In this document: one piece after another, positions 9,891-19,705 of the stretch
Layout: each line of letters opens with the position of its first letter
Position numbering within the stretch: position 1 is the stretch's first letter
From: Parabacteroides bouchesdurhonensis
GTDB taxonomy: Bacteria; Bacteroidota; Bacteroidia; Bacteroidales; Tannerellaceae
Direction of reading: 5' to 3'
Assembly (NCBI RefSeq): GCF_900186615.1
Contig: NZ_LT896588.1
Coordinates: 3,126,471 to 3,190,470 of the forward strand
DNA: 64,000 nt
The notes under the pieces: generated by a model
Told to the model about the DNA's origin: nothing
Seen by the model: the letters and a program-made list of their open reading frames with translations, nothing else
The model's database searches: none
Made by a program: the position numbers and the translations under genes

Positions 9891-10352
9891 ATGGAAACGT
9901 TAGATCAAACAGACTTGCAAATATTGCGGATATTGCAGGCAAATTCCAATCAAACGACAAAAGGATTGGCTGCACAAGTGAATTTATCGTCTACTCCGGT
10001 ATTCGAACGATTGCGCAGATTGGAGAATGAAGGTTATATAAAAAAGTATATTGCCGTACTGGATGCAGATAAACTGAACCAGGGTTTTATGGTATTTTGT
10101 AATGTTAAATTGAAACAGTTGAATACGGCTATCGCCCATGAATTTACAGAAGCTATCCGTCATATACCGGAAGTGACGGAATGCTATAATATCTCCGGAG
10201 ATTATGATTATCTGCTAAAGATCCGTGCCCCTAATATGAAAGCATATCAGGAATTTCTTATTAATGTATTGGGGAAATTGGATTGTCTGGGTTCTTTGAA
10301 AAGTGTATTTGTTATGGATGAAGTGAAGCAATCCTATGGTTTTCCATTATAG
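9891..10352 (+). CDS. Lrp/AsnC family transcriptional regulator
   Basis: A 153-residue regulator with an N-terminal winged helix-turn-helix (LDQTDLQILRILQAN, then TTKGLAAQVNLS at about 23-34) and a C-terminal RAM/AsnC ligand-binding domain (VTECYNISGDYDYLLKI at about 96-112). Such proteins form octamers that sense amino acids. It is divergent from metY across 170 bp, so regulation of methionine or sulfur amino acid synthesis is the simplest inference. A -7-like TATTTTTG lies at 9811-9818. The gene ends at a long hairpin shared with the convergent peptidase gene. Confidence 0.93.
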   Translation: METLDQTDLQILRILQANSNQTTKGLAAQVNLSSTPVFERLRRLENEGYIKKYIAVLDADKLNQGFMVFCNVKLKQLNTAIAHEFTEAIRHIPEVTECYNISGDYDYLLKIRAPNMKAYQEFLINVLGKLDCLGSLKSVFVMDEVKQSYGFPL

Positions 10353-10370
10353 GGTATGAAATAAGAAAGA

Positions 10371-10407
10371 TTAAAGGGGATTTGTTACGTAAACAAATCC
10401 CCTTTAA
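10371..10407. terminator. Bidirectional terminator between lrp-type gene and S9 peptidase
   Basis: A perfect 16-bp stem, TTAAAGGGGATTTGTT (10371-10386) with its complement at 10392-10407, closes on a 5-nt loop. It ends 5 bp from the stop of the convergent peptidase gene. Confidence 0.8.
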
Positions 10408-10411
10408 TTTA

Positions 10412-12904
10412 TTATAAAGTCCGTTCAGGATACATAGCTGTCCACCATTCCGGTTCGTCTTTCAGCCATTTAGCGAACCAGGCAAAAATTGTATTTTGCC
10501 ATCCGATTCGTTTACTATATCCCATAATACCGTGGTTTTCTCCATCTACCTGGACAAATTCTACCGTTTTACCTAAAATCTTCAAGGCGGCAAACATCTG
10601 TATACTTTCTCCTATAGGTACGTTTGTATCTACGTTACCATGAAGAAGCAGGATTGGAGTATTTATTTTATCGGCATTAAACAAAGGACTTTGTTTGGTA
10701 AAGAATTCCGGATTATTCCACGGATATGTGCCTTTGTTTGCTACCGAGCAATATCCATATCCCCAATAACCTTCTCCCCAATAACTGCTTAAAGCACTGA
10801 TTCCTGCATGACTGATAGCAGCAGCAAATATATCCGTACGTGTCTGCAAGTATTGTGTCATAAAACCGCCGTAGCTGGCACCGATACAACCAATCTTTTT
10901 GTCGTTCACGAAATTATGTTCTTTACAGAACAACTTTGTTCCTTTAATGATCTCGTCGGCAGTTTTTATTCCCCAAGCATTTACGTGACGAGCGGCAAAC
11001 TCTTGTCCGAAACCGGTTGTCCCACTTGGATTCAATGTATAAACAACATACCCCAAGGCTGCATACATGTGCATGGAATAACGCATCTCCAACATACGGT
11101 TTGTAGGGGCCGTTCCTCCATAATAATACACAATCATAGGATATTTTTTACTCGGATCAAAGTGAGGAGGCAAGTAATAACGTCCCTGAATAGTTGTACC
11201 GTCGTCAGAAGTAAAATTCCAATCATGTACTTCTCCTAATACAATATCTTTTAATTTGTCGGATGAAAGATCATACATGAGCTTACTCTTTCCGCCTTTC
11301 AAGTCATAGGCATATAAACGATTGGCATTAGAAGCGCTTTGCCCATAATAAAATAATACGGGCGCAGCATTTGCCAATGAATAGCCTGATATAACCTCTT
11401 CGGAGGTGACAATTTGCTTGATCTTACCATTAACCGGATTGCAGGTGTAGATATACTGGCAATCCTGATCTTCCGTCAGAATATAAATTTGTCCGTCATA
11501 GCGGTTCCATACGGCATTCATTACATTCGGATTGAAGTCTTTTGTAAGCGGGGTTGCTTTACGATCAGTAAGATTATATATGAATAACTGCCCGTCGAAA
11601 TCATTAGATAATTGTCCTTCTTTAATGTTCAGGCCGATACCATCAAACGCATCTCCCGATCCGGTTACCAATAGTTGTTTCCCATCAGGAGAGAACGCAG
11701 CCTGATTAACATACGGAGCTTTTTCCCAAATCGTATCGACAGCCATATTTGTTAAGTCCATCTTGTATAAAGAACTGCGTGTGTGTGGCAATTCCGTATA
11801 TGTATTCTCGTCTATACTGAATAGCAGGTAACGACCGTCTGCACTAATATCATTAATATAAGTATCTTGATAACCGAATGTCAGTTGTTCGTAAAGACCT
11901 GAACGAAGATCATAACGCCAAATGAACGAGCGATCACGGAAGCCGGGCAGACGATCATTCGGTTCCAGTACCCGGATTAATTCATTTCCTTCTTTAGGCC
12001 CTTCCTCTTCAACTGTAAAAAGCAAAGATGCTTCATCCGGAGTAAACTTAAACGTACCTTCCGGCAGATTATCAACCAAAACAGTTTCCCTCATGTTTGT
12101 AGGATCGACGGTTATCAGTTCTTTTCCATTCAAACCTTTACGGGTATAATATAACAGATTGCTTTTGGGCATCCAACGGGCATTAGTCAAAAATCCGTTA
12201 TCTTGTAGTAAAACACGTCCGGTAGTCGCATCCAGCAGCTGACTGTATGATTCGCTCTTGCCTTTAGGGAAACGATTGATATATTTAACTAATGTATATT
12301 TACCATTGGGAGAAACAGCTATGCCCCGAAAATCTTTCCCTTCTAAAATATTATTTAATGTGTAACGCTTTTCGGGATTTAGGGAAGCTATAACTTCGGC
12401 ATTGTCCTTGCTTTTGAATACAGTTTTAAGAGTAGCATTGCAAGTATCAGTCTCTGTCGTTAAATATTTAATGACAATTTCATAACGACGAGGCTCCATA
12501 GTCAGATCAGAAGATGATCCCACAGGATTGTCATTTACATATACCTCAAATGCTCCGTTTCCGGTTACTTCCAATGTCCCTTTCACATAGCGGTCACTAT
12601 TAAGAAAGAAAGAGAATAGATGAAGAGCGTAACCTTTTTGAGGGATAGCAAAAGAAACAGTGCCGGCAGTGTCTGCTTGAAGGACTTCCGATGAAGATAA
12701 CGCGCGGTCAAACGGTAATGTGGATTTGAGCAGGTTCTTTACTTCATACGGCTTTCCGTTTACGTTCATTGTATCAGCCATAAACGGCTTGTTTACGGTA
12801 ATTGGGCCGACATGTTTATATTGCATTACTTTCACATCCTTTGCCGCATATAGCGTTGGAATAGAAAGAAATAAAACTAGAATAAAACAGATTTTCTTTT
12901 TCAT
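10412..12904 (-). CDS. Exported S9 family peptidase (prolyl oligopeptidase / DPP IV-like)
   Basis: An approximately 830-residue secreted serine peptidase. A signal peptide (MKKKICFILVLFLSIPTLYA) is followed by beta-propeller-type repeats over residues 180-550 (LSPNGKYTLVKY, FSPDGKQLLVTG, SADGRYLLFS) and a C-terminal alpha/beta hydrolase domain. The nucleophile lies in GASYGGF (about residue 677), the acid in LLHGNVDTNVP (about 757) and the His in ENHGI (about 790). Periplasmic removal of N-terminal dipeptides or cleavage after proline is the family's role; the exact specificity is not shown. The ATG at 12904 is preferred to 12913 because it starts directly at the basic n-region. The methyltransferase gene ends 15 bp upstream on the same strand. 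Confidence 0.9.
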   Translation of the reverse strand: MKKKICFILVLFLSIPTLYAAKDVKVMQYKHVGPITVNKPFMADTMNVNGKPYEVKNLLKSTLPFDRALSSSEVLQADTAGTVSFAIPQKGYALHLFSFFLNSDRYVKGTLEVTGNGAFEVYVNDNPVGSSSDLTMEPRRYEIVIKYLTTETDTCNATLKTVFKSKDNAEVIASLNPEKRYTLNNILEGKDFRGIAVSPNGKYTLVKYINRFPKGKSESYSQLLDATTGRVLLQDNGFLTNARWMPKSNLLYYTRKGLNGKELITVDPTNMRETVLVDNLPEGTFKFTPDEASLLFTVEEEGPKEGNELIRVLEPNDRLPGFRDRSFIWRYDLRSGLYEQLTFGYQDTYINDISADGRYLLFSIDENTYTELPHTRSSLYKMDLTNMAVDTIWEKAPYVNQAAFSPDGKQLLVTGSGDAFDGIGLNIKEGQLSNDFDGQLFIYNLTDRKATPLTKDFNPNVMNAVWNRYDGQIYILTEDQDCQYIYTCNPVNGKIKQIVTSEEVISGYSLANAAPVLFYYGQSASNANRLYAYDLKGGKSKLMYDLSSDKLKDIVLGEVHDWNFTSDDGTTIQGRYYLPPHFDPSKKYPMIVYYYGGTAPTNRMLEMRYSMHMYAALGYVVYTLNPSGTTGFGQEFAARHVNAWGIKTADEIIKGTKLFCKEHNFVNDKKIGCIGASYGGFMTQYLQTRTDIFAAAISHAGISALSSYWGEGYWGYGYCSVANKGTYPWNNPEFFTKQSPLFNADKINTPILLLHGNVDTNVPIGESIQMFAALKILGKTVEFVQVDGENHGIMGYSKRIGWQNTIFAWFAKWLKDEPEWWTAMYPERTL

Positions 12905-12919
12905 ATATATCATTTGTTT

Positions 12920-13498
12920 TTATAATTTACGTTTACCGCTTACTAAATAATACTGATCAGTGTCATGTATTGTCTGTATATCAAAATACGGTTTCATCCA
13001 GTTAGCCAACTCTTGTGCAGAAGGTAGGCCAAACGATAGTTTACTGGCATGTTGGTTATGATGTGCATTTATTTTATCTCTCCCTTCACTATGACATATA
13101 ACCAATTCTCCTTCCGGTAAAAGCAATGCTGCTAAATGCCGGATTATTTCCTGCTGATGTTCAAAATGAGGGAATACGCTATAAGCAATAATATAGTTGA
13201 ATTGCTCCTTGTTTATATCCAGTACATCTATATTACGAAAGTCTACATTTTTTGCGGCATATTTACTTTGTGCACGTTCAATCATTAGAGGGGAGATATC
13301 TATTGCAACAATCATGGAAGGGGAATAGGGCAACAAGAACTGTTCAAGTATGCCTGTTCCGCATCCTACATCTAAAATACGCATTCCCTTATGCAAAGAA
13401 GTTTGCTTTAATATCCGGTTTATCTTATCCGGATCATGGGTGCAAAGTTCATCCCATCTATCGGCTATAGTGTCAAAAAAGTCAGCTATTGTATTCAT
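12920..13498 (-). CDS. Class I SAM-dependent methyltransferase
   Basis: A 192-residue methyltransferase with motif I ILDVGCGTGILEQF (about 40-53), the acidic end of strand 2 (VAIDIS, about 64-69) and motif II FRNIDVLDI (about 82-90). The substrate cannot be read from sequence; resemblance to UbiE/small-molecule methyltransferases is general. Its ATG overlaps the ispE stop by 4 bp (13495-13498), so translation is probably coupled to ispE. The pairing with an isoprenoid enzyme does not by itself define the function. Confidence 0.85.
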   Translation of the reverse strand: MNTIADFFDTIADRWDELCTHDPDKINRILKQTSLHKGMRILDVGCGTGILEQFLLPYSPSMIVAIDISPLMIERAQSKYAAKNVDFRNIDVLDINKEQFNYIIAYSVFPHFEHQQEIIRHLAALLLPEGELVICHSEGRDKINAHHNQHASKLSFGLPSAQELANWMKPYFDIQTIHDTDQYYLVSGKRKL

Positions 13499-14301
13499 AG
13501 CTTTCCCTCCCAGACAAAGCTATCTTTAAAAGATTCTTTAAGATCGGTCGGTTCTTTAAATAAGCCGAATACGGAAGAGCCGGAACCAGACATGGAAGCG
13601 TAAACCGCTCCATTATTATATAATTCGTTCTTAATATTTCGGATAACAGGATACTTTGTAAATACACTTATCTCAAAATCATTTACCATAACCTCTTTCC
13701 ATTGGGTAACCGGCATCTTTATTATTTCTTTCAAATATTTTTCAGGGGATTTGGGAGAAACAAGAGAATAGGCTTCCGGTGTGGATACTGCTACGTCCGG
13801 TTTTACCAGGCACATATAATAACCTTCTAAAGATAAGGAAACAGGATCAAATATATTTCCTGTTCCGCAGGCAAACACAGGAGTGTTACGTACAAAAAAG
13901 GGGCAGTCTGCTCCAATAAAGGATGCTGTTTCTTCCAATTCATCATCCGGTATATTTAATTTGCAGAAATCATTAACCAACTTCAACATGAAAGCGGCAT
14001 CGGCAGAACCTCCTCCCAAACCAGCTCCAAAAGGGATTGTTTTCAGCAAATGAACTTCCAACGGGGGAATTTCATACTTTGTTTTCAGTAAATTCAGTGC
14101 CTTTACTACCAGATTTTTCTCTATAGGAGCATCAACGGGAATACCTGTTTGATGAAAAGAGAACGTTTTTGCTGCTACTATTTCCAGTGCATCTTTTACG
14201 GGAACCGGATAAAACACAGTCTCGATATTATGATAACCGTCCGGACGTTTGCTTACTATATTTAAGCCTAGATTTATTTTGGCATTGGGAAAACAAATCA
14301 T
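13495..14301 (-). CDS. ispE: 4-diphosphocytidyl-2-C-methyl-D-erythritol kinase
   Basis: A 268-residue GHMP kinase that phosphorylates CDP-methylerythritol in the MEP route to isoprenoids. The opening FPNAKINLGLN and the glycine-rich ATP loop PFGAGLGGGSADAAFML (about 90-106) are diagnostic, and SGSGSSVFGLF near residue 235 is GHMP motif 3. A -7-like TATTTTTG sits on the minus strand at 14335-14328. It leads a two-gene unit with the overlapping methyltransferase. Confidence 0.94.
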   Translation of the reverse strand: MICFPNAKINLGLNIVSKRPDGYHNIETVFYPVPVKDALEIVAAKTFSFHQTGIPVDAPIEKNLVVKALNLLKTKYEIPPLEVHLLKTIPFGAGLGGGSADAAFMLKLVNDFCKLNIPDDELEETASFIGADCPFFVRNTPVFACGTGNIFDPVSLSLEGYYMCLVKPDVAVSTPEAYSLVSPKSPEKYLKEIIKMPVTQWKEVMVNDFEISVFTKYPVIRNIKNELYNNGAVYASMSGSGSSVFGLFKEPTDLKESFKDSFVWEGKL

Positions 14302-14406
14302 ATTTACTGATATTATATATTAGATAACAAAAATAGTAAGATAAATTGAATATATGCCATTCAGAAACGGATATAAATTCTTACCGGATAGTTCGTATAT
14401 ATAAAA

Positions 14407-14442
14407 AGGGGAGGTGCGAATAATCTATCCTGCACTTCCCCT
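14407..14442 (-). terminator. Terminator after the MFS gene
   Basis: AGGGGAGGTGC (14407-14417) pairs with GCACTTCCCCT (14432-14442) with one mismatch. On the minus strand the stem is followed by a T run (complement of 14401-14407). It separates the folC-MFS unit from ispE. Confidence 0.75.
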
Positions 14443-14465
14443 GATATCCATAATAACATTTTAGT

Positions 14466-15902
14466 CTACGGTTCGGCAATCATTTCTTCTGCCAGGATCT
14501 GAGCTTCTTCTTCCGGTTTCTTAATATTGGGCAACTCCAGTCCATACCCTTTTATTCTGTCTTCTCTTTTTAATAATAAAGAAATTATAAGGGCAAGGAT
14601 TCCAAAGCATGTAAATATCATCATAGGTATGGTATAGTCATACGTTGGCTTTTCATTTACATATCCGGTAATACAATAAGCATCGAGTACTTTACCGATC
14701 AGATAAGGCACACCCATTAATCCCCAGTTCTGTACCCAGAAAATTAAAGCATAAGCCGTACCCAGTTTGTTTTCCGGTATGATCTTCGGAACAGATGGCC
14801 ACATTGCCGACGGTACCAATGAAAATGCGATACCCAGTAATAGAATCAGGCAAAGGGCAATAATCCAGTTATTCAATGCCGGAATAGAGAACATAAGATG
14901 GATAAACACCAACATGATAGCACCTATAACCATAATAGTAGCACCTTTTCCTTTACGGTCATACAAATTACCAAAGAACGGAGTAAGCAAGATGTTTCCG
15001 AATGGTAATAATGCGGGAATAACACCAGACCACTCCGGGTCTATACCGAATTTATTAATCATCAGGCTTGGTGCATATTTCAAGAATGGAAATACAGCGG
15101 AATAGAACAATACGCAAAGTAAAGCTACATACCAGAATCCTTTCATCGTAACGATAGAGAATATGTCGGAAAAACGGAATGGTTCTTCTGCTTCCTCTTC
15201 TTCGTTATAAGCATCTTCCGCATCACGGCGCTTATCCATTACTACAAATACAATGAATGACAACAAGCCAATGCACAATAAGATTAATCCGATAAGAATC
15301 GGCATACTGATTGAATTATTGAATGCTTTGCATAACAGTGGGGTAGTACCTATTGCCAAGCCTGTACCAATACGGGCACAAGCCATTTCCAGTCCCATGG
15401 CCAATGCCATTTCTTTTCCTTTAAACCACTTTACAATGATTTTAGAAACAGTTATACCTGCTATTTCTATACCCACACCAAATATGGCATATCCCAATGA
15501 TGCAACCAGTAAAGTATAACCCCATTCAGTGCCAAAGATAGAAACTGTAGCTCCTCCGAAATCATGTGAGATACCAAACCACTTAATGAATACGCCGATA
15601 ATCATTATGGATGTAGCCATAAGACCGGTGAAACGCACCCCCATCTTGTCAAGAATCATACCACCGAAAATCAGCATCAGGAAGAATACGTTGAACCAAC
15701 CGTAAGCACTGGTAAATTTACCGTAATCGTCTCCACTCCAGCCTAGACCTCCACTCATTACTGGGGTTTGGAGCAAATCTTGAAGCGGAGCCATCATATC
15801 CGTTATAAAGTATCCGCATAGCATTGTAAATGCCACAAGTGCCAAGACACTCCAGCGAGCGGTTTTCGACTCGCTTAGTTTACGTTGAATCTGTTGTGTC
15901 AT
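14466..15902 (-). CDS. MFS transporter
   Basis: A 478-residue major facilitator protein with about 12 membrane segments, a central cytoplasmic loop rich in acidic residues (DAYNEEEEAEEPFRF, about 232-246) and a charged C-terminal tail. The loop motif FGGMILDKMGVRFTG (about 79-93) is the usual motif A region between segments 2 and 3. The substrate is not evident. It begins 21 bp after folC on the same strand and is probably cotranscribed with it, but a folate-related substrate would be speculation. Confidence 0.88.
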   Translation of the reverse strand: MTQQIQRKLSESKTARWSVLALVAFTMLCGYFITDMMAPLQDLLQTPVMSGGLGWSGDDYGKFTSAYGWFNVFFLMLIFGGMILDKMGVRFTGLMATSIMIIGVFIKWFGISHDFGGATVSIFGTEWGYTLLVASLGYAIFGVGIEIAGITVSKIIVKWFKGKEMALAMGLEMACARIGTGLAIGTTPLLCKAFNNSISMPILIGLILLCIGLLSFIVFVVMDKRRDAEDAYNEEEEAEEPFRFSDIFSIVTMKGFWYVALLCVLFYSAVFPFLKYAPSLMINKFGIDPEWSGVIPALLPFGNILLTPFFGNLYDRKGKGATIMVIGAIMLVFIHLMFSIPALNNWIIALCLILLLGIAFSLVPSAMWPSVPKIIPENKLGTAYALIFWVQNWGLMGVPYLIGKVLDAYCITGYVNEKPTYDYTIPMMIFTCFGILALIISLLLKREDRIKGYGLELPNIKKPEEEAQILAEEMIAEP

Positions 15903-15923
15903 AATATTTGTTTTTGAATTAAG

Positions 15924-17234
15924 TTATTTACTTGTTTGAAATAAAGGAATAGCATCAGCTACCACAAAGGTACTTCCTCCAATAAATATCATATCGTCTT
16001 TATCAGCACGGCTTAACGCTTCCTGTACAGCCTCTTTTACCGTATTGCACACAATACCGGACAAACCATGGGCTACGGCTTTCGCCGCAAATTCTCCGGC
16101 CGGCATGGCACGTTCTACAGAAGCTTGGGTAAAGAAGTAGGAGGCATCGTGAGGCATCATAGAAAGCACGCCGTCAATATCTTTGTCGTTTACCATGCCT
16201 ACAACCATATAAAGGTGTTTATATTTCGGCATTATCTGATTGTTCAAATAGGAGGAGAGATGTTGCCAACCGCCAACATTGTGTCCGGTGTCGCAATACA
16301 CTGTCGGATTCTCATTCAACTTTTGCCAGCGTCCCATCAAACCGGTTAACTCCGTAACACGCCCGAAACCTTCACGTATGGCATTCAATGGGATTTTCAG
16401 GCCTTGTTTAATCAACAGCTTCAATGCACCTATCACGGTTTGTCCATTTACCCCTTGAGCCATACCTCCTAATTCACCCAATAACACACCGTATTCTTTG
16501 GTATCAAAATACCAGCCTTCGCGATCGTATAACATATGGGATTCATTCAGTAAATCCATATTCTGAACGAAGTAAAACGGAGCACCGTTCGCTTCGGCCG
16601 TACTGGCAAATACATTGAGTACACTTTCTTTTTTCGCTTCACCCAGCAACACGGGAACATGTTTCTTGATAATACCGGCTTTCTCGGCAGCAATCTTTTC
16701 TTCCGTATCTCCCAGAAATTGAGTATGATCGAGACTGATATTTGTTATGATACTTAAAACAGGTGTAATAATATTCGTACTGTCCAATCGTCCTCCCAAG
16801 CCTACTTCTATTATAGCAATATCTACTTTTTCACTGCGGAAGTAATCGAAAGCCATTGTAGAGGTAAGTTCAAAAAAGGATGGATGAAGCGGTTCAAAAA
16901 AGGAGCGATAGCGTTCAACAAAGCCGGTTACATATTCTTTCGTTATCATACTTCCGTTTACCCGGATACGTTCTCTGAAATCAACCAGATGGGGAGAAGT
17001 ATATAACCCTACTTTATATCCGGATTGTTGAAGAATGGCGGCAAGCAAATGGCTGACAGAGCCTTTGCCGTTTGTTCCCGCTACGTGGATCGTTTTATAT
17101 GATTTGTGAGGATTGCCTAAATGATTATCGAGAGCTATACTTGTATCTAAACCGGGTTTGTAGGCAGAAGCGCCGCTATGCTGAAATACAGGAATACTGG
17201 TATATAGATAGTGCAATGTATCTTCGTATGTCAT
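15924..17234 (-). CDS. folC: Bifunctional folylpolyglutamate synthase / dihydrofolate synthase
   Basis: A 436-residue Mur-ligase-like enzyme that joins glutamate to dihydropteroate and to folates. The P-loop VAGTNGKGSVSH (51-62), the Mg-site segment LTSTMAFDYF (about 116-125), IIEVGLGGRLDSTN (about 133-146) and DHTQFLG (about 158-164) are all present. The ATG at 17234 is the first true ATG; 8 further codons upstream begin with TTG. A minus-strand -7 element, TACTTTTG (17263-17256), lies just upstream. The MFS gene follows at 21 bp. Confidence 0.94.
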   Translation of the reverse strand: MTYEDTLHYLYTSIPVFQHSGASAYKPGLDTSIALDNHLGNPHKSYKTIHVAGTNGKGSVSHLLAAILQQSGYKVGLYTSPHLVDFRERIRVNGSMITKEYVTGFVERYRSFFEPLHPSFFELTSTMAFDYFRSEKVDIAIIEVGLGGRLDSTNIITPVLSIITNISLDHTQFLGDTEEKIAAEKAGIIKKHVPVLLGEAKKESVLNVFASTAEANGAPFYFVQNMDLLNESHMLYDREGWYFDTKEYGVLLGELGGMAQGVNGQTVIGALKLLIKQGLKIPLNAIREGFGRVTELTGLMGRWQKLNENPTVYCDTGHNVGGWQHLSSYLNNQIMPKYKHLYMVVGMVNDKDIDGVLSMMPHDASYFFTQASVERAMPAGEFAAKAVAHGLSGIVCNTVKEAVQEALSRADKDDMIFIGGSTFVVADAIPLFQTSK

Positions 17235-17344
17235 TTTATTGTAGTTTGAGTTGCGCAAAAGTACTCAATTTTATTATACCATTGCCTGCCTTTACGTTCT
17301 TTTTCGTGATAGTTTGTCACCTTCGAGCACGAATATGAACTGCC

Positions 17345-18028
17345 TCAATCAATAATCAGTTTATACCCGATTCCTCGAATATTTAATATTTTAATTGATT
17401 TATCATTCGATAATTTGTGCCTTAACTTCGTGATAAATACGTGAAGGCTACGGGAGTTGAAGAACGAATCGTCTCCCCAAAGATCTAACAAGACTTCTTT
17501 CATCGGCATTATGCGATTTTGATTTATGCAAAGCCGTTTTAGTATTTCCGATTCCCTATTGCTTAATAATTTCTTTTCTCCGTGGCAGGATAAGGTTTGC
17601 GTAATAGAATCAAATACATATTCGCCGAGAGTAAATGTTGTTTCTTCTACCGGACAGACAACTATTTTATGTAGCAATGCTTTGATGCGGACAACCAGTT
17701 CTGCCATGCCGAAGGGTTTCTTCAAATAATCGTTTCCGCCTAATTCAAATCCTTCAACCACATCATTGGCAGAAGATCGGGCAGACAGAAAAAGAACAGG
17801 GATGGTGCATCTCTTTCTCCGTAATTCACAAACCATTGAAAAGCCATCCTTCTTAGGCATCATGATGTCTGTAACAATAACATCCGGATTTACCACTTTA
17901 GCTAGATATAACCCCTCTATGCCATTGTATGCTAACGTAACATTAAAGCCTTCGTCATCCAACGTGTCTTTTATAATCATGGCCAATGTTTTTTCATCTT
18001 CTACCAGTAAAACCTTTATCTTATCCAT
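17345..18028 (-). CDS. rprY: OmpR-family response regulator, RprY-like
   Basis: A 227-residue response regulator. The receiver domain has the acidic pair E10-D11, phospho-acceptor D54 in VTDIMMPKKDG and K104 in YLKKPFG; the C-terminal winged helix has SNRESEILKRL and RSLHVFITKLRHKLS before the terminal IRGIGYKL. It is encoded 14 bp after the histidine kinase and is surely its partner. The pair matches the known Bacteroides RprX/RprY arrangement. Direct repeats upstream of the divergent beta-barrel gene (19706-19766) are a plausible binding site. Confidence 0.9.
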   Translation of the reverse strand: MDKIKVLLVEDEKTLAMIIKDTLDDEGFNVTLAYNGIEGLYLAKVVNPDVIVTDIMMPKKDGFSMVCELRRKRCTIPVLFLSARSSANDVVEGFELGGNDYLKKPFGMAELVVRIKALLHKIVVCPVEETTFTLGEYVFDSITQTLSCHGEKKLLSNRESEILKRLCINQNRIMPMKEVLLDLWGDDSFFNSRSLHVFITKLRHKLSNDKSIKILNIRGIGYKLIID

Positions 18029-18042
18029 ATCATTGCGGTTTA

Positions 18043-19626
18043 TTATGTATATTTAAAATGTAATGTAAAAGTAGAACCTTTTCCTAAATGACTTTCCACT
18101 GTAACCGTTCCACCATGTTTAGCCATCATGTCTCTCACATAATACAGTCCTAATCCGTAGCCTTTTGTATTATGGAGATTTCCGTTGGGCACACGAAAGA
18201 ACTTGTCAAATATATGCTTTTGATTTGTTTCACTGATACCTCTTCCGTTATCAATTACGGAGATACAGACTTCTTGCTCGTTTTTTGTTGCTTCCAGAAT
18301 GATACAACAGAGTTCTTTATCACAATATTTGATAGCATTGTCTACCAAATTACTCAACATATTATATATATGTGTATGGTCTGCCAGCACATTCAGATTA
18401 TCAGATACATTCAGTTTAAACTCAACCTCTTTACCCGCCTTTAGCCTGTACTGTTCTGCCAATGAAGTAACAAGACGGCTGATGTTTATTTCTTCCGGAT
18501 GTAAATGGAATGTACTCCTGTTTTCTACGGCAAGTGCAAGAATCTGCTCAACCAATCCCGTAAGGTGGATAAGTTGATCTTTTACAACAGTCAGGTATTT
18601 CCGTTGTTTGTCACTAACTGAATCACTAAAGTTTAATAAGGCATCTACGGCAGCATAGCTTACTGAAATGGGCGTCTTTAATTCATGCGTCATGTTATTG
18701 GTGAAGTCAGTCTTCAATTCCTCCATTGTCTTTTGTCTAAGGATGGTACGAAGCAGATAGATAAAGGCTATCACGATTAATATAAAGAGTATAACGGAAG
18801 ATACTAATATTCCGCTCATTTGCTTTAATATTATATATGATGGAGATTTAAGATATAAACGGTAATACAGTAAATTATCCGTAAATATCGGATAGTCAAA
18901 ATATACGACATCTTTCCATCTGGAAAAATCTTTGTCGGAAACGAGCGGTACATTGACAGTTGTATCCGACGGAAGCTTGTCTTTATAAGCCTTTTTCAGT
19001 ATTTCATTACTACCCAGGTTCATCCAACCTTTAGCTTTTCTTTCGCCTTCCGGCTGATAGGCAACAATAAGTTCATGTTCGGTAACTATATTTCTTGCTA
19101 TAAGTTCTTGTTTGAGAAATTTGTTATAATTGTCAAATACGATGGGTGATAAAGAATCTATATCCATATGCATAGCTCGTTGTATCATGTTTTCAATCTG
19201 CCCTATTGTTGTCAGATAGTCGGTTAGAGTAGAATCTACCGGAGTAGAATCATTTTCCTCGCTATAATCTATCTGCACCTGCATATTCGCCGAATGTTCC
19301 TGCATTTTGTAACCATCTAGGGCAGACATGACGGCATAGGGGCGTTTACGTGTGCTATCGGCCGGAGAATTGGATTTGTCATCCGAATAAATAGATATAG
19401 TTTCAGACTTGTGTTGTACAAGTACATCTTTATTCTTTAGCTCTTTGATACGTAGAAACATCTCTTTATAGTCCGCATTCTTCATTGCTTCCTGTATATT
19501 GATTTCCATTTGGCCATACAATGTCTTATACAGACCATGCAACCAATAGCCTTGAAATGCAACCAATCCGGCTAATGATAAAGTAATCAGTATGGCAATG
19601 AGTTTGAAACGCAAACGAGTGTTCAT
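18043..19626 (-). CDS. rprX: Membrane sensor histidine kinase, RprX-like
   Basis: A 527-residue two-segment membrane kinase: TM1 near residues 8-28, a periplasmic sensor region of about 240 residues, TM2 near 270-295 (SGILVSSVILFILIVIAFIY), then HisKA and HATPase domains. The phospho-acceptor His lies in FTNNMTHELKTPIS; the N box is NLVDNAIKYC, G1 is VIDNGRGI and G2 is GYGLGLYYV. The ATG at 19626 is used because codons further upstream begin only with TTG. The gene starts the rprX-rprY unit and is divergent from a beta-barrel gene. The stimulus is not visible in the sequence. Confidence 0.9.
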   Translation of the reverse strand: MNTRLRFKLIAILITLSLAGLVAFQGYWLHGLYKTLYGQMEINIQEAMKNADYKEMFLRIKELKNKDVLVQHKSETISIYSDDKSNSPADSTRKRPYAVMSALDGYKMQEHSANMQVQIDYSEENDSTPVDSTLTDYLTTIGQIENMIQRAMHMDIDSLSPIVFDNYNKFLKQELIARNIVTEHELIVAYQPEGERKAKGWMNLGSNEILKKAYKDKLPSDTTVNVPLVSDKDFSRWKDVVYFDYPIFTDNLLYYRLYLKSPSYIILKQMSGILVSSVILFILIVIAFIYLLRTILRQKTMEELKTDFTNNMTHELKTPISVSYAAVDALLNFSDSVSDKQRKYLTVVKDQLIHLTGLVEQILALAVENRSTFHLHPEEINISRLVTSLAEQYRLKAGKEVEFKLNVSDNLNVLADHTHIYNMLSNLVDNAIKYCDKELCCIILEATKNEQEVCISVIDNGRGISETNQKHIFDKFFRVPNGNLHNTKGYGLGLYYVRDMMAKHGGTVTVESHLGKGSTFTLHFKYT

Positions 19627-19705
19627 CAATCTTCCTGTTTTTCTAGCCAAAGATAAATAAAGTCTCGATAGGGCATTGTCTCATTCTCTAATTTATGTTC
19701 GATGA

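Noticed and set aside
17290-17335. Terminator after rprY
   Set aside because: A TTCGTG/CACGAA pairing exists but the loop is long and no T run follows on the minus strand.
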